From: Rhynchopus sp. YZ270_cl-10
Taxonomy: Eukaryota > Euglenozoa > Diplonemea > Diplonemida > Diplonemidae
Length of the DNA: 64,000 nt
Reading direction: 5' to 3'
Assembly (NCBI GenBank): GCA_964035575.1
Contig: OZ037834.1
Span: 1,333,598 to 1,397,597 of the forward strand
Shown: positions 30,423 through 40,942 of the stretch, one piece after another
Layout of the letters: each line of letters starts with the position of its first letter
Position numbering within the stretch: the first letter of the stretch is position 1
Program-made: the position numbers and the translations under genes
Notes under the pieces: generated by a model
What the model was told of the DNA's origin: nothing
Database searches by the model: none
The model's input: only the letters and a program-made list of their open reading frames with translations

Positions 30423-32023
30423 CTATCAAAAAAAACAACAACACCTATAGTCTTATCATGGAATACCTTTGCATCGCTCTCTGCTGTCAACTGGTCTAGC
30501 AGCTCTGTTTCGTGCACGGCCTTGAGCGCGTTGCACACAGAATCGAAATGACGCCTTGTGAACACAATCTGCAGGCGTTTAAGCTCCTCAACAATCTCAA
30601 GAATGGGCTCAGGCTTTTTAAAGCTACTGATCGTTTGCAGAAGGTTGTTCACAAGCCTGGGCTGAAGCTCTTCTAAGCGGTCACCACTGTGGTGAAAGAA
30701 ACTCCTGTCGTCGAGTTTCTCTCGAGGAAACTTACGGTGCAGCCGATGGGAGATGAGGCCCTTTGTGATCTTCTCCCAGATGCCTACGATCAATCTGTAA
30801 AATGAATCGTTTGGGTTTCTTGCAGAGGCTCCCGCCGTCGTAAGCAAAACTGAATACGTAAACGAATTTGGCACGACCTGCGCCTTGCGCATTCTTCTGT
30901 ATGCCATCTTCATTCCTACTACATCATCGGCCCTCCGGTATACCCCCAGCACCGCAGTGTGGACAAAGACATTAGGTCTAATCCCTGCATCAATCATTTC
31001 AGCAAAGAGGTCCTCTGCGATTTCTGTGTCCTCCCGCTGCTCGCCCAACCCTTTCAGCATTGCGGTATAGGTTACCGCCGTCGCTTTGAGGCCCTGCGTT
31101 TTCATATCAGAAAAGGCGTCGATAGCGTCGGTAACGTTCCCCGTAGAGGATAGTGCGTTGATGTAGTTTGTGTACATCTGCAAGGTCGGCTGCATTTCCC
31201 ATTTTGTGACAACGACCTCCCAAAGTTCGCGCGCTTCTTTCTCAGATTTTTGATACGCTGCGCCACGGAGCAGAAATGCACCGCATCGCATAACCATCAT
31301 CTCCTTTGCCTCCTGTGGAATGCTTCCCGCCCGAAGAGAATCAGACTCTTTAAACAATGTCACCAAGCTCTCAAACAACTCCCATGCCCTCGATGTATTC
31401 AAATTAGCGTTTCTTTCGGTGTATCCCTTAATCATCGCTACATACACCTGAGGAAGCGGGACCATCGCACTGTACGCCCCTTGACCCAGCTTTGCAATAA
31501 GTTTTTCAGCTGACACCATTTTCCCTGCCGCGCAATGACATGCAACCATCGCAGAAAAGCTGTTTGCGCCAAGATGATGACGGTTTTTTATCCCATGAAT
31601 ATACAATGACTGTGCTTTGTTCGCTTCTATAAGCTTTTCTTTGGTGGAGCCCTGCATTTTAATTCTGCTTTTGCAGTGAATCAGCAGAATAGAAAAGGCA
31701 GCGTCTACGAGACGCACGGTTTTCTCCAACTCCTCAAGGATTTCTTGTGGATGGGGTGCGTTTTTCGCCGCGCAAAGCAGCTTCAACGTGGTAGGCCCCG
31801 ATGCTTTCTTCGCCTGAGGCAGAAGCTCGGCATACTCTGGATCCGGCGAGACCATACCCCATCCTTCCTTGGGGTCGTCATACAACGCGCTCACCTTCTC
31901 CCCCTTCTTATGCTCAACCACTTTCTCCGTTTTTATGTCAAATGCTTCCACAGCGCCCCAATCAATTTGTTCTGTCTTCTTCGGTGTGTGTGTAAACAAC
32001 CTTTTGCACACAAAGCGTTTCAT
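30413..32023 (-). CDS. Pentatricopeptide-repeat protein, probably mitochondrial
   Basis: 536 residues from the ATG at 32023 (MKRFVCKRLFTHTPKK, a basic presequence). The 71 in-frame codons upstream are Pro/Phe-rich low-complexity leader and I exclude them. Clear PPR units lie at about residues 290-430, for example VTYTAMLKGLGEQREDTEIA, then GIRPNVFVHTAVLGVYRRAD and VVPNSFTYSVLLTTAGA, spaced by about 35 residues with the Pro-Asn loop typical of PPRs. Earlier and later helices are likely degenerate repeats. Expected to bind organellar RNA in processing or translation. The last residues (about VVVFFDRGY) lie in sequence like a mobile-element end, so the native C terminus may have been altered. 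Confidence 0.85.
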   Translation of the reverse strand: MKRFVCKRLFTHTPKKTEQIDWGAVEAFDIKTEKVVEHKKGEKVSALYDDPKEGWGMVSPDPEYAELLPQAKKASGPTTLKLLCAAKNAPHPQEILEELEKTVRLVDAAFSILLIHCKSRIKMQGSTKEKLIEANKAQSLYIHGIKNRHHLGANSFSAMVACHCAAGKMVSAEKLIAKLGQGAYSAMVPLPQVYVAMIKGYTERNANLNTSRAWELFESLVTLFKESDSLRAGSIPQEAKEMMVMRCGAFLLRGAAYQKSEKEARELWEVVVTKWEMQPTLQMYTNYINALSSTGNVTDAIDAFSDMKTQGLKATAVTYTAMLKGLGEQREDTEIAEDLFAEMIDAGIRPNVFVHTAVLGVYRRADDVVGMKMAYRRMRKAQVVPNSFTYSVLLTTAGASARNPNDSFYRLIVGIWEKITKGLISHRLHRKFPREKLDDRSFFHHSGDRLEELQPRLVNNLLQTISSFKKPEPILEIVEELKRLQIVFTRRHFDSVCNALKAVHETELLDQLTAESDAKVFHDKTIGVVVFFDRGY

Positions 32024-32512
32024 TGTGAGCAGTGGGGTAGGATAGGGTAGGGTGTGGTGTGGGGTTTCTGGGAAGTGGTTTTTGGGGGGGGTGGGGGGGA
32101 GGGGGGGAGGGGGAAAGTGGTTGGAGAAGAGAGACGTTTTTGGAGGAAAAAAAAAAAAGAAATGGAAATCATGTAAAATTTCCGTAGAAACAAAAGGGGA
32201 GGAAAAGGCGGGAGGGGTGCGTTCTTTGTATGTCATAGCGCCCTAGCTTTCCCCCATACCCCACAGACGATACTAGAATAAACGGGGTTCACTTCAGCGG
32301 CGAACATAATTTTTTTTTTTTGTACCCACTGTCGGCCGAAAAAGCTTACTGCAAAAGGTATAGACTGCAGGTGGTCCTCCTTAGGAGTAACTCATTTTTG
32401 CTTTTGGCTGAACTTTTACTTCGCTCCAAAAGCGTAACGTTCCCTTTTTTCTGTTTGCTTCTGAATACCCCCTGAGAGATACAAATATATACCGTGCAGC
32501 GGGGGGGGTGGA
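32024..32512. other. Leader and spacer upstream of the PPR gene
   Basis: The minus strand just before the ATG is C/A/T-rich with CCCAG (about 32070) and a long C run (32080-32115), like other gene leaders here. The stretch 32340-32420 shares AAAGGTATAGANTGCAG with 41345-41365. No gene. Confidence 0.5.
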
Positions 32513-32631
32513 CAGTGTTCCTAACGCTAGTTTTAAACTAAACGTTTTAAACGTTTTAAATTCTAAACGTTTTAAACTGTTTTAAACGTTTTAAACTCGA
32601 ATAAAAAACGGTGGTGAATTTTGGCTTTTCA

Positions 32632-35541
32632 CACGGTGGCCCATTCCTACCCTTAGGGTAGGGTCCGCGGGGGGTACCCCATGGGGTACCCCCCAGACTA
32701 CCCCATGGGGTACCCCATGGGGTACCCCATGGGGTACCCCCCAAATCTGAGGGGTACCCCATGGGGTACCCCCCAGACTACCCCCGGGGGTACCCCATGG
32801 GGTACCCCGCGCGGACCCTGACTGGCACTGGGGGTACACAGGTACACAGGTACACAGGTACACAGGTACACAGGTACACAGGTACACAGGTACACAGGTA
32901 CACAGGTACACAGGTACACAGGTACACAGGTACACAGGTACACAGGTACACAGGTACAGCCAGAGTGCCAGAGTCAAGGGTCCGCGCGGGGTCCGCCCCC
33001 CGATGACATAACGAAGTATCGCTTGAAAATACCGTTCAATATATGTTGCTTGGTGTGCATGAAGAAGGACACACAAGGTATATCAAACGATAAATCAATC
33101 AGATAAACGTTACATCATCGGAAAATTGTTGGCACCGCCCCCCTGTCTTCGTATTTATTACCCCGTCGACAGGCCAAACAGCGTTGGGCTCAGAAGAAGC
33201 AGTGCAAGACAGTCACTGGGGATCAACATGAGAACCAACTCCCAACAACACAGGCTACCGAAGTAGCAGGTGGGGTGTTGCGGGTGTTTGGGGTGAGAAA
33301 ATCGATTTTGGTAAGTTGCAGCAGAACATTCTTAAGTTCGCACTAGTCGAGAGAGGCTTACCCGCTGCAGTGAAGCAGTGCACCCATTTAAGGGTGGAGA
33401 AGCGTGACACGCACATACAAGTATGTACGTTACTTCAACAAAGGCTGAATTCTGGTAATTCTAAGGGATGTGAATTCAGCCACCACGCAGGTAGTGTTTT
33501 AAGGTTCCTCGCTTTGTGCTGCACAGCGGACTCATGACACAAAGGAGTTGCCCCCGCTCTCTTTCGCGCAAATTTAAGAAAATTCTGAAGTAACTACAAC
33601 CTGGCGTGCGGGTACAGATGCATTGCTTTGTTCTTTCCTCAAAGTCATATCTGATCTCTCGGGTCTGTACTAAAGTCAGTGTTTAGATAAGCATCCACTT
33701 GACTCGTTCTAACAACCGTTGAAATCTAGAACAAAAAGAACAAAACAATACACTGCCCCTTCTCACACCAAGCCGCCATGCTTCAAGAGCATGCCCTGGG
33801 CAAAAATTACTGTGACAAAAATTGGTTTTCTGGGGGAACGCGATATTTTCTTGTGCCTACTGTAGTCCTCCGCAAGAGCAGAGGACAGACTTTCCGGATC
33901 CCGAAGTCGAATTTTTTGCACTAGCTATGCTCCCTGGGTTAAATGGCTATAGCAGTGACTGACTAAGAGTTTCATAATAATTGGGGCGGTCTATGGGGTG
34001 GGTTAATGGAAAAATTGGTTTAAAAACCCAACTTTTGCGGTCCCCACCCGGTTTGCAATAATTGCACCAGCTCTTCCATCGGCACTGTTTCGCTGTCACG
34101 ATGAAGGGTCGTCGGTTCGGGTACCTGTTGAGAGAAATTGAGTGCAAAAGTAGAGACTACAACAAAAAAAATCAAACAAACAAACAAGAAGCCGCTCCGT
34201 ACCTCTTCCATGCAAAAAAGAAAGTAAAAGACTGCCCTTCCTCAGTCCGGAAGTAGCACCTCATCCGGTTCCCTGACGTAAAAGAGTTGTAGAGGTTACG
34301 AGATGCCATGATAAAAAAGTAAAAGTGACAATTTTGACAATAAAAATATGCTTCGATTTACATCCGAGCGGGACAAAGGCGAAAAGGGGGAGCGGGGGTG
34401 TAAAAACCGGGGCTTAAAAACATACCTTGCAGCACTCGCTCGGCCTACTCTCCAGGTACGAGAACATCACTGCACGAACAATCCCACTGATACTGATACC
34501 TGCATTCTATTTGTTGCCACATGGTAAAAATGACCAAAACTTCGACCAATTTTTTTTTTCTTCACAATTTGCTCATTGAGGCTTTGTATTTTTTGGGCCA
34601 TTTATGACCTACCACGCCCGATTTTGGGCGAGAAGAAAAAAAAATTTGGGTCAAAAATCGACGCGTCTTTGGTAAAATCACGACTTTTCGGGCGCGAAAC
34701 TACGTTTTAGACCCCCACAGATGCTCAAAAGTGCCAAATTTTGCTTTTAATGGCCTCAAAGGATCACGGGAGCACCCCTCGTAATTACGAGGGCTCCCCA
34801 CGCCGTGACGTCGTCATTGCGCGCGTAATTTCCCACGTATGCGGGCGTGGTTGGTCATAAAATGGCCCAAAAACCCCAAACAAAACCTCAGATTGACCAA
34901 ATCGAGGAAAAATTGTCAAGTCGAAATTTCAGCCAAAATACGGTCATTTTGGTTATACCCCGCGGTGTATGCAGTAGCTAGAACACGTACACAGCTAAGT
35001 TCCTAAGCGATTTCCTTCACATTTTTCATGAAAAATTGGTCAAAAATCGACTTGTCTTTGGTAAAAAAACCACGAAAAATCGGCTGCGCAAAACCACGTT
35101 TTAGACCCCCACAGATGCTCAAAAGTGCCAATTTTTGCTTTTAATGGCCTCAAATCGTCGAAATTAGGCCTATATAGGGCAAAAAAAAATTTTTGAGAGT
35201 CCCTTTCCCTGGGAGGCAATAGCCACCGGGTGTGCAGGGGGTACCCCGGGGGGTACCCCCCAGGGTCCGCGGGGGTACCCCATGGGGTACCCCCGCGGAC
35301 CCTGAGGGGTACCCCATGGGGTACCCCCGCGGACCCTGGGGGGTACCCCTCGGGGTACCCCAAACCCCCCAAAGGGTACCCCGCGCGGACCCTACCCAAC
35401 CCTGTGGGGTACCCCCTGGGGTAGCCCACGCGAGGGGGTACCCCCCGCGGACCCTACCCTGTGTGGTACCCTACCCTGCGGGGTACCCCTTTTGGGGGTA
35501 CCCCCGGGGGTACCCCCAAAAGGGTCCGCTGGGCCACCGTG
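32632..35541. mobile_element. CACGG-ended element 1 (nested in the hAT element)
   Basis: Inverted ends CACGGTGGCCCA and TGGGCCACCGTG, flanked by CA on both sides, giving a possible 2-bp target duplication. Both subterminal regions carry arrays of GGGGTACCCC palindromes joined by GCGGACCC units (32660-32815, 35228-35520). An 8-bp tandem array lies at 32831-32957. The interior shares several blocks with element 2 (33139-33300, 33590-33970, 35040-35220). Ends, subterminal arrays and 2-bp duplication recall CACTA/EnSpm elements; no transposase was found, so this is a family-level inference. Confidence 0.65.
32831..32957. repeat. Tandem array of GGTACACA (about 16 copies)
   Basis: Perfect or near-perfect 8-bp repeats. 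Three or four units also occur next to the 7-bp array in element 2 (about 55685-55712). Long frames through it are repeat artefacts. Confidence 0.95.
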
Positions 35542-35679
35542 CAGGCAAAAAAAAAAAAATTTTTTTTTTTTTTTTACAGGCAAAAAAAAATGTCTTTGCG
35601 AAAAAATGTGGTATTTTCCTCTTTGCTGAACTTTTCAGTGGCAGCAGGCACGGTGTAATTAGACACCGCATGGTGTCTA

Positions 35680-36256
35680 ATTACAAGGTGCCACCAGCTC
35701 TGCCTGATAGGCCGAGCAGAGTGTGCCTGCGCCACTGGATGCTTGGTGTGCCCCCTTTGGTGTAGTGGAGCCGTCGTTGTGGTAGAAGATGGCCCCCACT
35801 CCTCCTTGGGGGTGCGCTGATCTGGTAGTCAGTGAAGCGCGTAGTGTTCTGTTTACCGTGTGCAAGGATCTGTCTGTGTAGACGCGTCCCGTGTGGGGTG
35901 GCAGAGCCGCAAGAGCCAGTTCCGTCCTTTGCCGGTTCTCTTCGCTGCTTGCAGAGTCACTCTTGCTGACACCCGGTATTTCTGGTGATCAGCACGTCAT
36001 TCAGCGTACGATCCCACTCCCACGGTGACACGGGGTTGTGGTCCAGTAAGGGTGCGCGTACGCTGTGGCGATAGGCTCCCGTCTCCTCCACAGTCTCTAT
36101 CGCTCCGGCAAGCCAGCTGTCGCCTGCAGGTAGCTTAGTCGATATCGCAGCAGCTCTACCAGGGGAGTCCTCCACCCGCATGAACTTCTCCAGGTCGTCC
36201 GCCGCTGCTGTTGTGGACAGAGAAGACACAGTGGTGTCCCATGGTGTCCCCATCAC
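35680..36256 (-). pseudogene. LINE (non-LTR retrotransposon) RNase H relic
   Basis: A minus-strand frame contains VYTDRSL, then GGVGAIFYHNDGST, then SGAGTLCSAYQAELVA. These are the first Asp strand, second strand and Glu helix of RNase H domains of ingi/I-type LINEs. The usual TDGS is TDRS here. Just upstream, LALAALPPHTGR also fits this domain. Further upstream a second frame (35957-36256; DDLEKFMRVEDSPGRAA) probably belongs to the same ORF but is separated by a frameshift near 35960. The domain stops after the Glu helix at the TAG near 35677. Reverse transcriptase is absent. Inside the hAT element. Confidence 0.65.
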
Positions 36257-36345
36257 ACACTAGCCCACTCAACTTATCTTTTTCTCATGCAGGTGCGTGC
36301 AGATCTCCTCCGCATTGTGCAAGTCCTCCTCCAAAACTTTTGTGC

Positions 36346-36660
36346 TTACAGGGCGGGCATCCGCACCCTCGCGACAAGGGTGAACACCTTCTCGTCGTTG
36401 TGCGCCTTCCAGCCATCAACGTATACCGAGATGTGCAGGCTCTTTGCTAGGGCTGCTCTCACAGGAACCATGACCCTGTCATACTCAGCCTTAAGTACCC
36501 TGTTACCCATCTGGAACCCGCTGGGAATTTTTGACACATCAAATGCTGGCACCAAGCGCTTGATCAGCCAGGTTTTAGCGCACTCATTAGGGTACCGTAC
36601 AGGAAACAAGTTAGCAGGAGAAACCAAGAAAAACCAGGCTAAATTGACCCCAGATGCACC
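36346..36660 (-). pseudogene. hAT/DUF659-type transposase fragment
   Basis: The minus-strand frame reads FDVSKIPSGFQMGN, VLKAEYDRVMVPVRAALAK, then HISVYVDGWKAHNDEKVF. This order (IPS loop, long helix, hydrophobic strand with DGW) is that of the first catalytic strand of hAT-type RNase H-like transposases. It stops at 36346, with no further domain in frame. Its place inside an element with hAT ends and an 8-bp duplication supports the call. Relic only. Confidence 0.6.
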
Positions 36661-36860
36661 AAAACTATGATTTTTGATACAGAAAAAAAAAATTCGAAAA
36701 ATTCCCCCCACTTTTTTTACGTTTTTTTGTGCAGAACTGTCACCCGTTTTTTATTCGAGTTTTAAACGTTTAAAACGTTTAAAACGTTTAAAACGCGTTT
36801 TAAATAATTTAAAACGTTTAAAACGTTTTAAACGTTTTAAACGCAAAATTAGGAACACTG

Positions 36861-38330
36861 GGGGTGGAGGGGGGGAGTAAAATTTAAAAAAAAATCATGA
36901 CAGTGGGGGATTTACATAAGGAGTTCCATTCACCAGGTTCACCCCTTCTCCCCTTCCACGCACCACGCAATCGGCCAATCAGTCTACAATCGAGAGGCAA
37001 GCAGAGAGGGGGAGTGGAAGCTGAAAACGTTATAAACCCTCTTGGTGGAGGCAGCTAGGCACTGAAGGTGGTTTTTTGTGCATTTTTTTTTTTTTTTGAA
37101 AAAATAATTAGAAACTTAACACTCCTCGTACATTAAAAAAACCCCATGGGAGGAGCTTGTGAAACGCACACATCTCGACCTGTTTGGGTGAGGCGTGGCC
37201 CTCTGCAGCGCGGTTCGCGCCCCAGAATCGCAAAAGTGTTCAAAATGCTTTGTTTTATATTTCCTCTTTCATTTTATGAGGTGGCAAAAATAAATAGGAT
37301 ATGGGGTGTACCCCACCAATGTGACTCTCAACACAAATCATCCGCATTGCGAGAAAATACAAGACAGAAACAAAAAAAGGTTCGTAACATAGCCTCCCTC
37401 TGTCTCTCAGGATTTTTTTGTCCCCTACAAAAAAAATACAGAGAGTTGATCAAATCCTAATAAAAACGCGGTCCGTTTGTGGAGGGATTTTCATTGGGTG
37501 ATCCACAGCAAAATAGCCCCCCCTTTTTTGGGGAAGCCCTTTTTTTGTGCTATCGTAGGTAGTGTTCGTGGTAAAAAGAAAGGGAAAATAAAGAGGGGAA
37601 AAGAAACGTTCATAAGATGAATCTAAGCCTCTCGCGCTTAGCCATCTTGAAAGGAGAGGAAAGTTATTTTTTTGTTTTTGTCGAACACAAAGAAGCGCTA
37701 ATAAATGACAACCAGCCCCCTCAAAAAAAAAGTACTCCAAAAAGAAACGTTGAAAGTGCAAACGCCGCTGGCGGACATCTCGAAATTATTCAAAAATAAA
37801 AAAAGAGAGAGAGAGAAAGAGAAAAGGTTGGTAAGATAAACCTTATCCTCACTGCGTCCAATCTTCTTCAAAGCAAATTTGAAGGATTGTTTTGTAGCAA
37901 CTGCACTATTCCAACAATATATCAAAAAAAAAAAAAGGAACCCCCAACAAAGGTACCCAACGTCTCTGTGTACGCAGGCACGAATTTTTTTTCAAAAAAA
38001 AAAAAAACCACACAAACCACCTAATTTTGACCCGAATTTGGGCAGAAGTTGCTACCGGGCCAAAATTAGATGGACAAAAAAAAAAAAATCATTACATTTT
38101 TCCAAAATTTTCAGCTCCGACCCCATTTAGAATATACCCCTGGGAAAACCAGCAATGAAACAATACTCTTTCACATCCCCCATCCCCTCCCCTTTTCCCC
38201 CTTCTCCTCCTCCTCCTCTTCCTCCCCCTTCCCCTTCCCCCCCTCAATCATGATAAATATTACCATGCAAACCCCTACTTCTCCTCCTCCTCCTCCTCCT
38301 CCCCTTATCCCATTCTTTCTGTTCTCCCTT
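36861..38330. other. Spacer with modules and a repeat shared with element 2
   Basis: 37141-37300 matches 54927-55075 (shared GCAGCGCGGTTCG and TTCAAAATGCTTTG). Module C copies lie at 37612-37655 and 37826-37872, a module B fragment at 37750-37785, and CCT-rich low complexity at 38170-38310. No gene supported. Confidence 0.55.
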
Positions 38331-40853
38331 CTAAACAAAGGCAGGAGGATCACCGAGCAACATTCGGAAGTAATAATGGAAGAGATGGGTGTATTTGTTG
38401 TTGTAGTCGAAGTCCTCCAGGACCATAAGCTCGGTGAGGCATTGAGGATGGCGTGCGGTGAGCTGAGAGCTTTTCACGACAAACTGACTGCCTTCTACGT
38501 CTGGGAGGATTTTGGTTAGCGCTTCGGGAGAGGTCGGCCACTTTCCTGTTGCGCAAAACCGAGCCGCATTGATCCTGCTCCACCCATGCTCCCCAAGCAA
38601 CTCCGCCACCGGCGCTGGCGACACCCAAACCCTCCCAGGGAAATCCAAAAACTGAAACACATCCCCACCCCCCAACTTCGCCACCCCCCTCTCAATCGCC
38701 TCAAGCAGCTCCGGGGTTAGCGTTTCATCGCCTCGGAGAAAGACCAAAAAGTCTCTCATGGGACGTTCTTCGTGACTCAGATAATTCAAATAACCTCGAA
38801 TATGGGTTCTCTGCCCTTTATGCACTCCAGCAGCAGGGCGGCGGGTGAATACGTCATAACCATGCTTTAACAACCCTGCGGTGAGGGCCGTGATTTTTGC
38901 ATCTTGTGTAGGGTTTGCAGGAAGGTATGGGCTTTTATAGTCAAGCCCGGTGATGATCAGAGTACGTCTCGCGAGATCGGAGGAGTATGTAGAACGTTCA
39001 GGCCAGACCCCAAATCGGTTGGTTTTGAGGCTAGGGGTGAGACCCGCTGATTCAAAAACAGAGAGATAGTCTTCTGAGGGGGGTGCTTCGCATGTATCGT
39101 CACCTACGTCAATTGAGGTCTTTTCGAAGAAGAAGAGATGCCAAACCAGTTCGTACCAAATTCCATGGCAAGAAGGGTCCTCATGGAAATTGTCCATTGC
39201 TTGGTACAGTGCAGGGGGGTTTTTGTCGATGAGGGTCATCGGGATGACGTGTTGTGCACAACAGATATGGTTTGACCTTGCAAAATCCTCCTTCGGGATA
39301 GGCTTCCACTCCCCAAACACTTTGTTAAATGTCGTCAAAATCGAGGCAACGTGCTGGTTCGCGCGGAAGTTTGGCACCCTATAGATTGGAGTAAACCTCT
39401 CCGATCGTACAGCGCATTCCGCAGCGTCTGCTACCAAGCTGATCAAATCTACGTCTCTCTGATGTCTCTGGCTTGAGTAGTGTCCATGCAAAAACGCGAC
39501 ACTTTGTCTCTGAGGACGGCTCCCAGATCGATCATTCAGGTATTTGATGTAACCCCAATTCTCTCTACACCTCCCCCCTTTTCCACAGGAAATTCTAGTC
39601 TTCCAAACGGTAAACCCAGCCGCAACTAATTGAGGTGAAGCATCGTCAGAACCGCCACCAATAACCACTAGGACATCCTTTTTGTGCATCGGAGCAGTCG
39701 GGTTTGTTGTCCAAAAACCGGCCTCGTTTTGGTGGTATGTGATCCGTGTGGTGTCCAGAGGGATTTCGCTGGAAGCCAAAAACTTTGCATCCTTGAATTC
39801 CAAAAAGCGGTCTGTGAACATAACAGAAAAGAGGTATCCATAGTCTTGATACGTTTCGTGCCCGCAGTGGAGGGTGTGTTGGTACAGTGTATTGTAGAAT
39901 TCATAGGAGTAGAGGTCAAGCCGGTCAGAGCGGACCGCAAATTGTGTTGCCACACCGCGAGAGTCAAATGCCTTAGCAAGCTCGGTCTGCTTAGCATTAA
40001 TTTCTTCGTAATGGAAAAACCTCGCAAATTGTCCAATAAAATCCGCAAATTGCTCGAATGTTTTGACCATAGTTGTTTCCGTCGCAGGAGTACCCCTCTT
40101 CGCCCTCGTTGCGATGGGTGCGATATCATTGGTATTCCCTTGCACAGTTTTTATCGCAGTGTTGATATCAGCGATAACGTTTGTAATGTATCCGGATCCT
40201 CCGCCTAACGCTTCTGCGGCGGAGATGAATACGGTGTATTCACCGCGAGGGGTGGAGGGGCGTTCATCTTGCATGTACTGTACGAATCCGACGTTGGGTT
40301 TGCACATCGGGCGAGACTCGTCGACGCAGTACTTTACCTTTGGATACCACACCGTCACGCCATATTCCGCAATAGCCCCCGCCACCTCCGCATCCATCCT
40401 GCTCCCCCCAAGCACCACCACCACCCCAGGGTTGTGCTCTCCCTTCACCACCCATTGACCTCCATCGTTATTATCATTCTTCGCCGCACCCTGAATTCTC
40501 GAAAGCTCATACTTTGGCGGCAATTTGCTTGGCGCCATGGTTGGGGTTGGCGTCTTCGGTGGCCCTACATAATCTCCATGAGGCGCAACTTCTACCTTAC
40601 CCTCCGGGACAGAGGGAGGGCTTGCAACAGGCGTCTCTGTGGTGATCTCTTTTGAGGTCCCTTCTGGGGTTAAATTCGGTGTCGAGACTAACGGCTCTCC
40701 CCCTCCCCCTCCACCTGCCGGTGAGCCCACATGCTTCGGGTCCCCAAACGACGGCACAGCAATCGACGATACCAACACCACTACAAGCACCAGAATGACA
40801 ACTCTTCCAATGCTCCATGTGTTCTTTGCGGGGGGTGGGTGGTGGGGTCGCAT
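38331..40853 (-). CDS. Type II membrane protein with three DUF3431-like modules
   Basis: 840 residues. Short basic cytoplasmic end (MRPHHPPPAKNTWSIGR), signal anchor about 18-37 (VVILVLVVVLVSSIAV), and a Gly/Pro/Thr stem to about 105. Then come three related modules of about 230 residues. Each has a GYI/GFV-xYL/YM segment, a phrase near VFL or VAFL, and a later block such as TQFAVRSDRLDLYSYEFYN, AQHVIPMTLIDKNPPALYQA and SQFVVKSSQLTARHP. A helix with Y-x-LF-HYYF-like ends closes modules 1 and 3. This block resembles the C-terminal half of DUF3431 proteins, thought to be glycosyltransferase-like; a DxD motif is not obvious. Lumenal Golgi or ER placement is inferred. Tandem triplication with strong divergence is unusual. 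Neighbour of an exostosin-like gene on the same strand. Confidence 0.85.
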   Translation of the reverse strand: MRPHHPPPAKNTWSIGRVVILVLVVVLVSSIAVPSFGDPKHVGSPAGGGGGGEPLVSTPNLTPEGTSKEITTETPVASPPSVPEGKVEVAPHGDYVGPPKTPTPTMAPSKLPPKYELSRIQGAAKNDNNDGGQWVVKGEHNPGVVVVLGGSRMDAEVAGAIAEYGVTVWYPKVKYCVDESRPMCKPNVGFVQYMQDERPSTPRGEYTVFISAAEALGGGSGYITNVIADINTAIKTVQGNTNDIAPIATRAKRGTPATETTMVKTFEQFADFIGQFARFFHYEEINAKQTELAKAFDSRGVATQFAVRSDRLDLYSYEFYNTLYQHTLHCGHETYQDYGYLFSVMFTDRFLEFKDAKFLASSEIPLDTTRITYHQNEAGFWTTNPTAPMHKKDVLVVIGGGSDDASPQLVAAGFTVWKTRISCGKGGRCRENWGYIKYLNDRSGSRPQRQSVAFLHGHYSSQRHQRDVDLISLVADAAECAVRSERFTPIYRVPNFRANQHVASILTTFNKVFGEWKPIPKEDFARSNHICCAQHVIPMTLIDKNPPALYQAMDNFHEDPSCHGIWYELVWHLFFFEKTSIDVGDDTCEAPPSEDYLSVFESAGLTPSLKTNRFGVWPERSTYSSDLARRTLIITGLDYKSPYLPANPTQDAKITALTAGLLKHGYDVFTRRPAAGVHKGQRTHIRGYLNYLSHEERPMRDFLVFLRGDETLTPELLEAIERGVAKLGGGDVFQFLDFPGRVWVSPAPVAELLGEHGWSRINAARFCATGKWPTSPEALTKILPDVEGSQFVVKSSQLTARHPQCLTELMVLEDFDYNNKYTHLFHYYFRMLLGDPPAFV

Positions 40854-40865
40854 AAGGATAATAGA

Positions 40866-40942
40866 GAGCGAAGGAGTGGAGGAGTATGGGCAATGCCCAA
40901 ATGAAAGGGGAGAGGGGGAAGGGGGGGTAAAGGGGGGGACCT
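40866..40942 (-). promoter_or_regulatory. C/T tract ahead of the DUF3431-like gene
   Basis: The minus strand reads as C runs with CCTTCCCCCTCTCCCC, then TTTCATTTGGG and CT-rich DNA up to the ATG. Consistent with a splice-leader acceptor region; not proven. Confidence 0.4.

Larger units (their letters stand above)
32513..36860. mobile_element. hAT-type DNA transposon with nested insertions
   Basis: Ends CAGTGTTCCTAA and TTAGGAACACTG, as in hAT elements. It is flanked by a perfect 8-bp target duplication GGGGTGGA (32505-32512 and 36861-36868), the hAT hallmark. About 100-bp inverted ends follow, made of AAACGTTT units and closing with ACTCGAATAAAAAACGG. A minus-strand fragment at 36346-36660 resembles the hAT/DUF659 transposase centre. 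A LINE relic (35680-36250) and a CACGG element (32632-35541) lie inside. No complete transposase gene, so it is not autonomous now. Total length 4348 bp, of which 2910 bp is the nested element. Confidence 0.85.

Noticed and set aside
32591-33076. 161-codon frame rich in CVPVYL units
   Set aside because: Translation of the 8-bp GGTACACA array and GGTACCCC palindromes.
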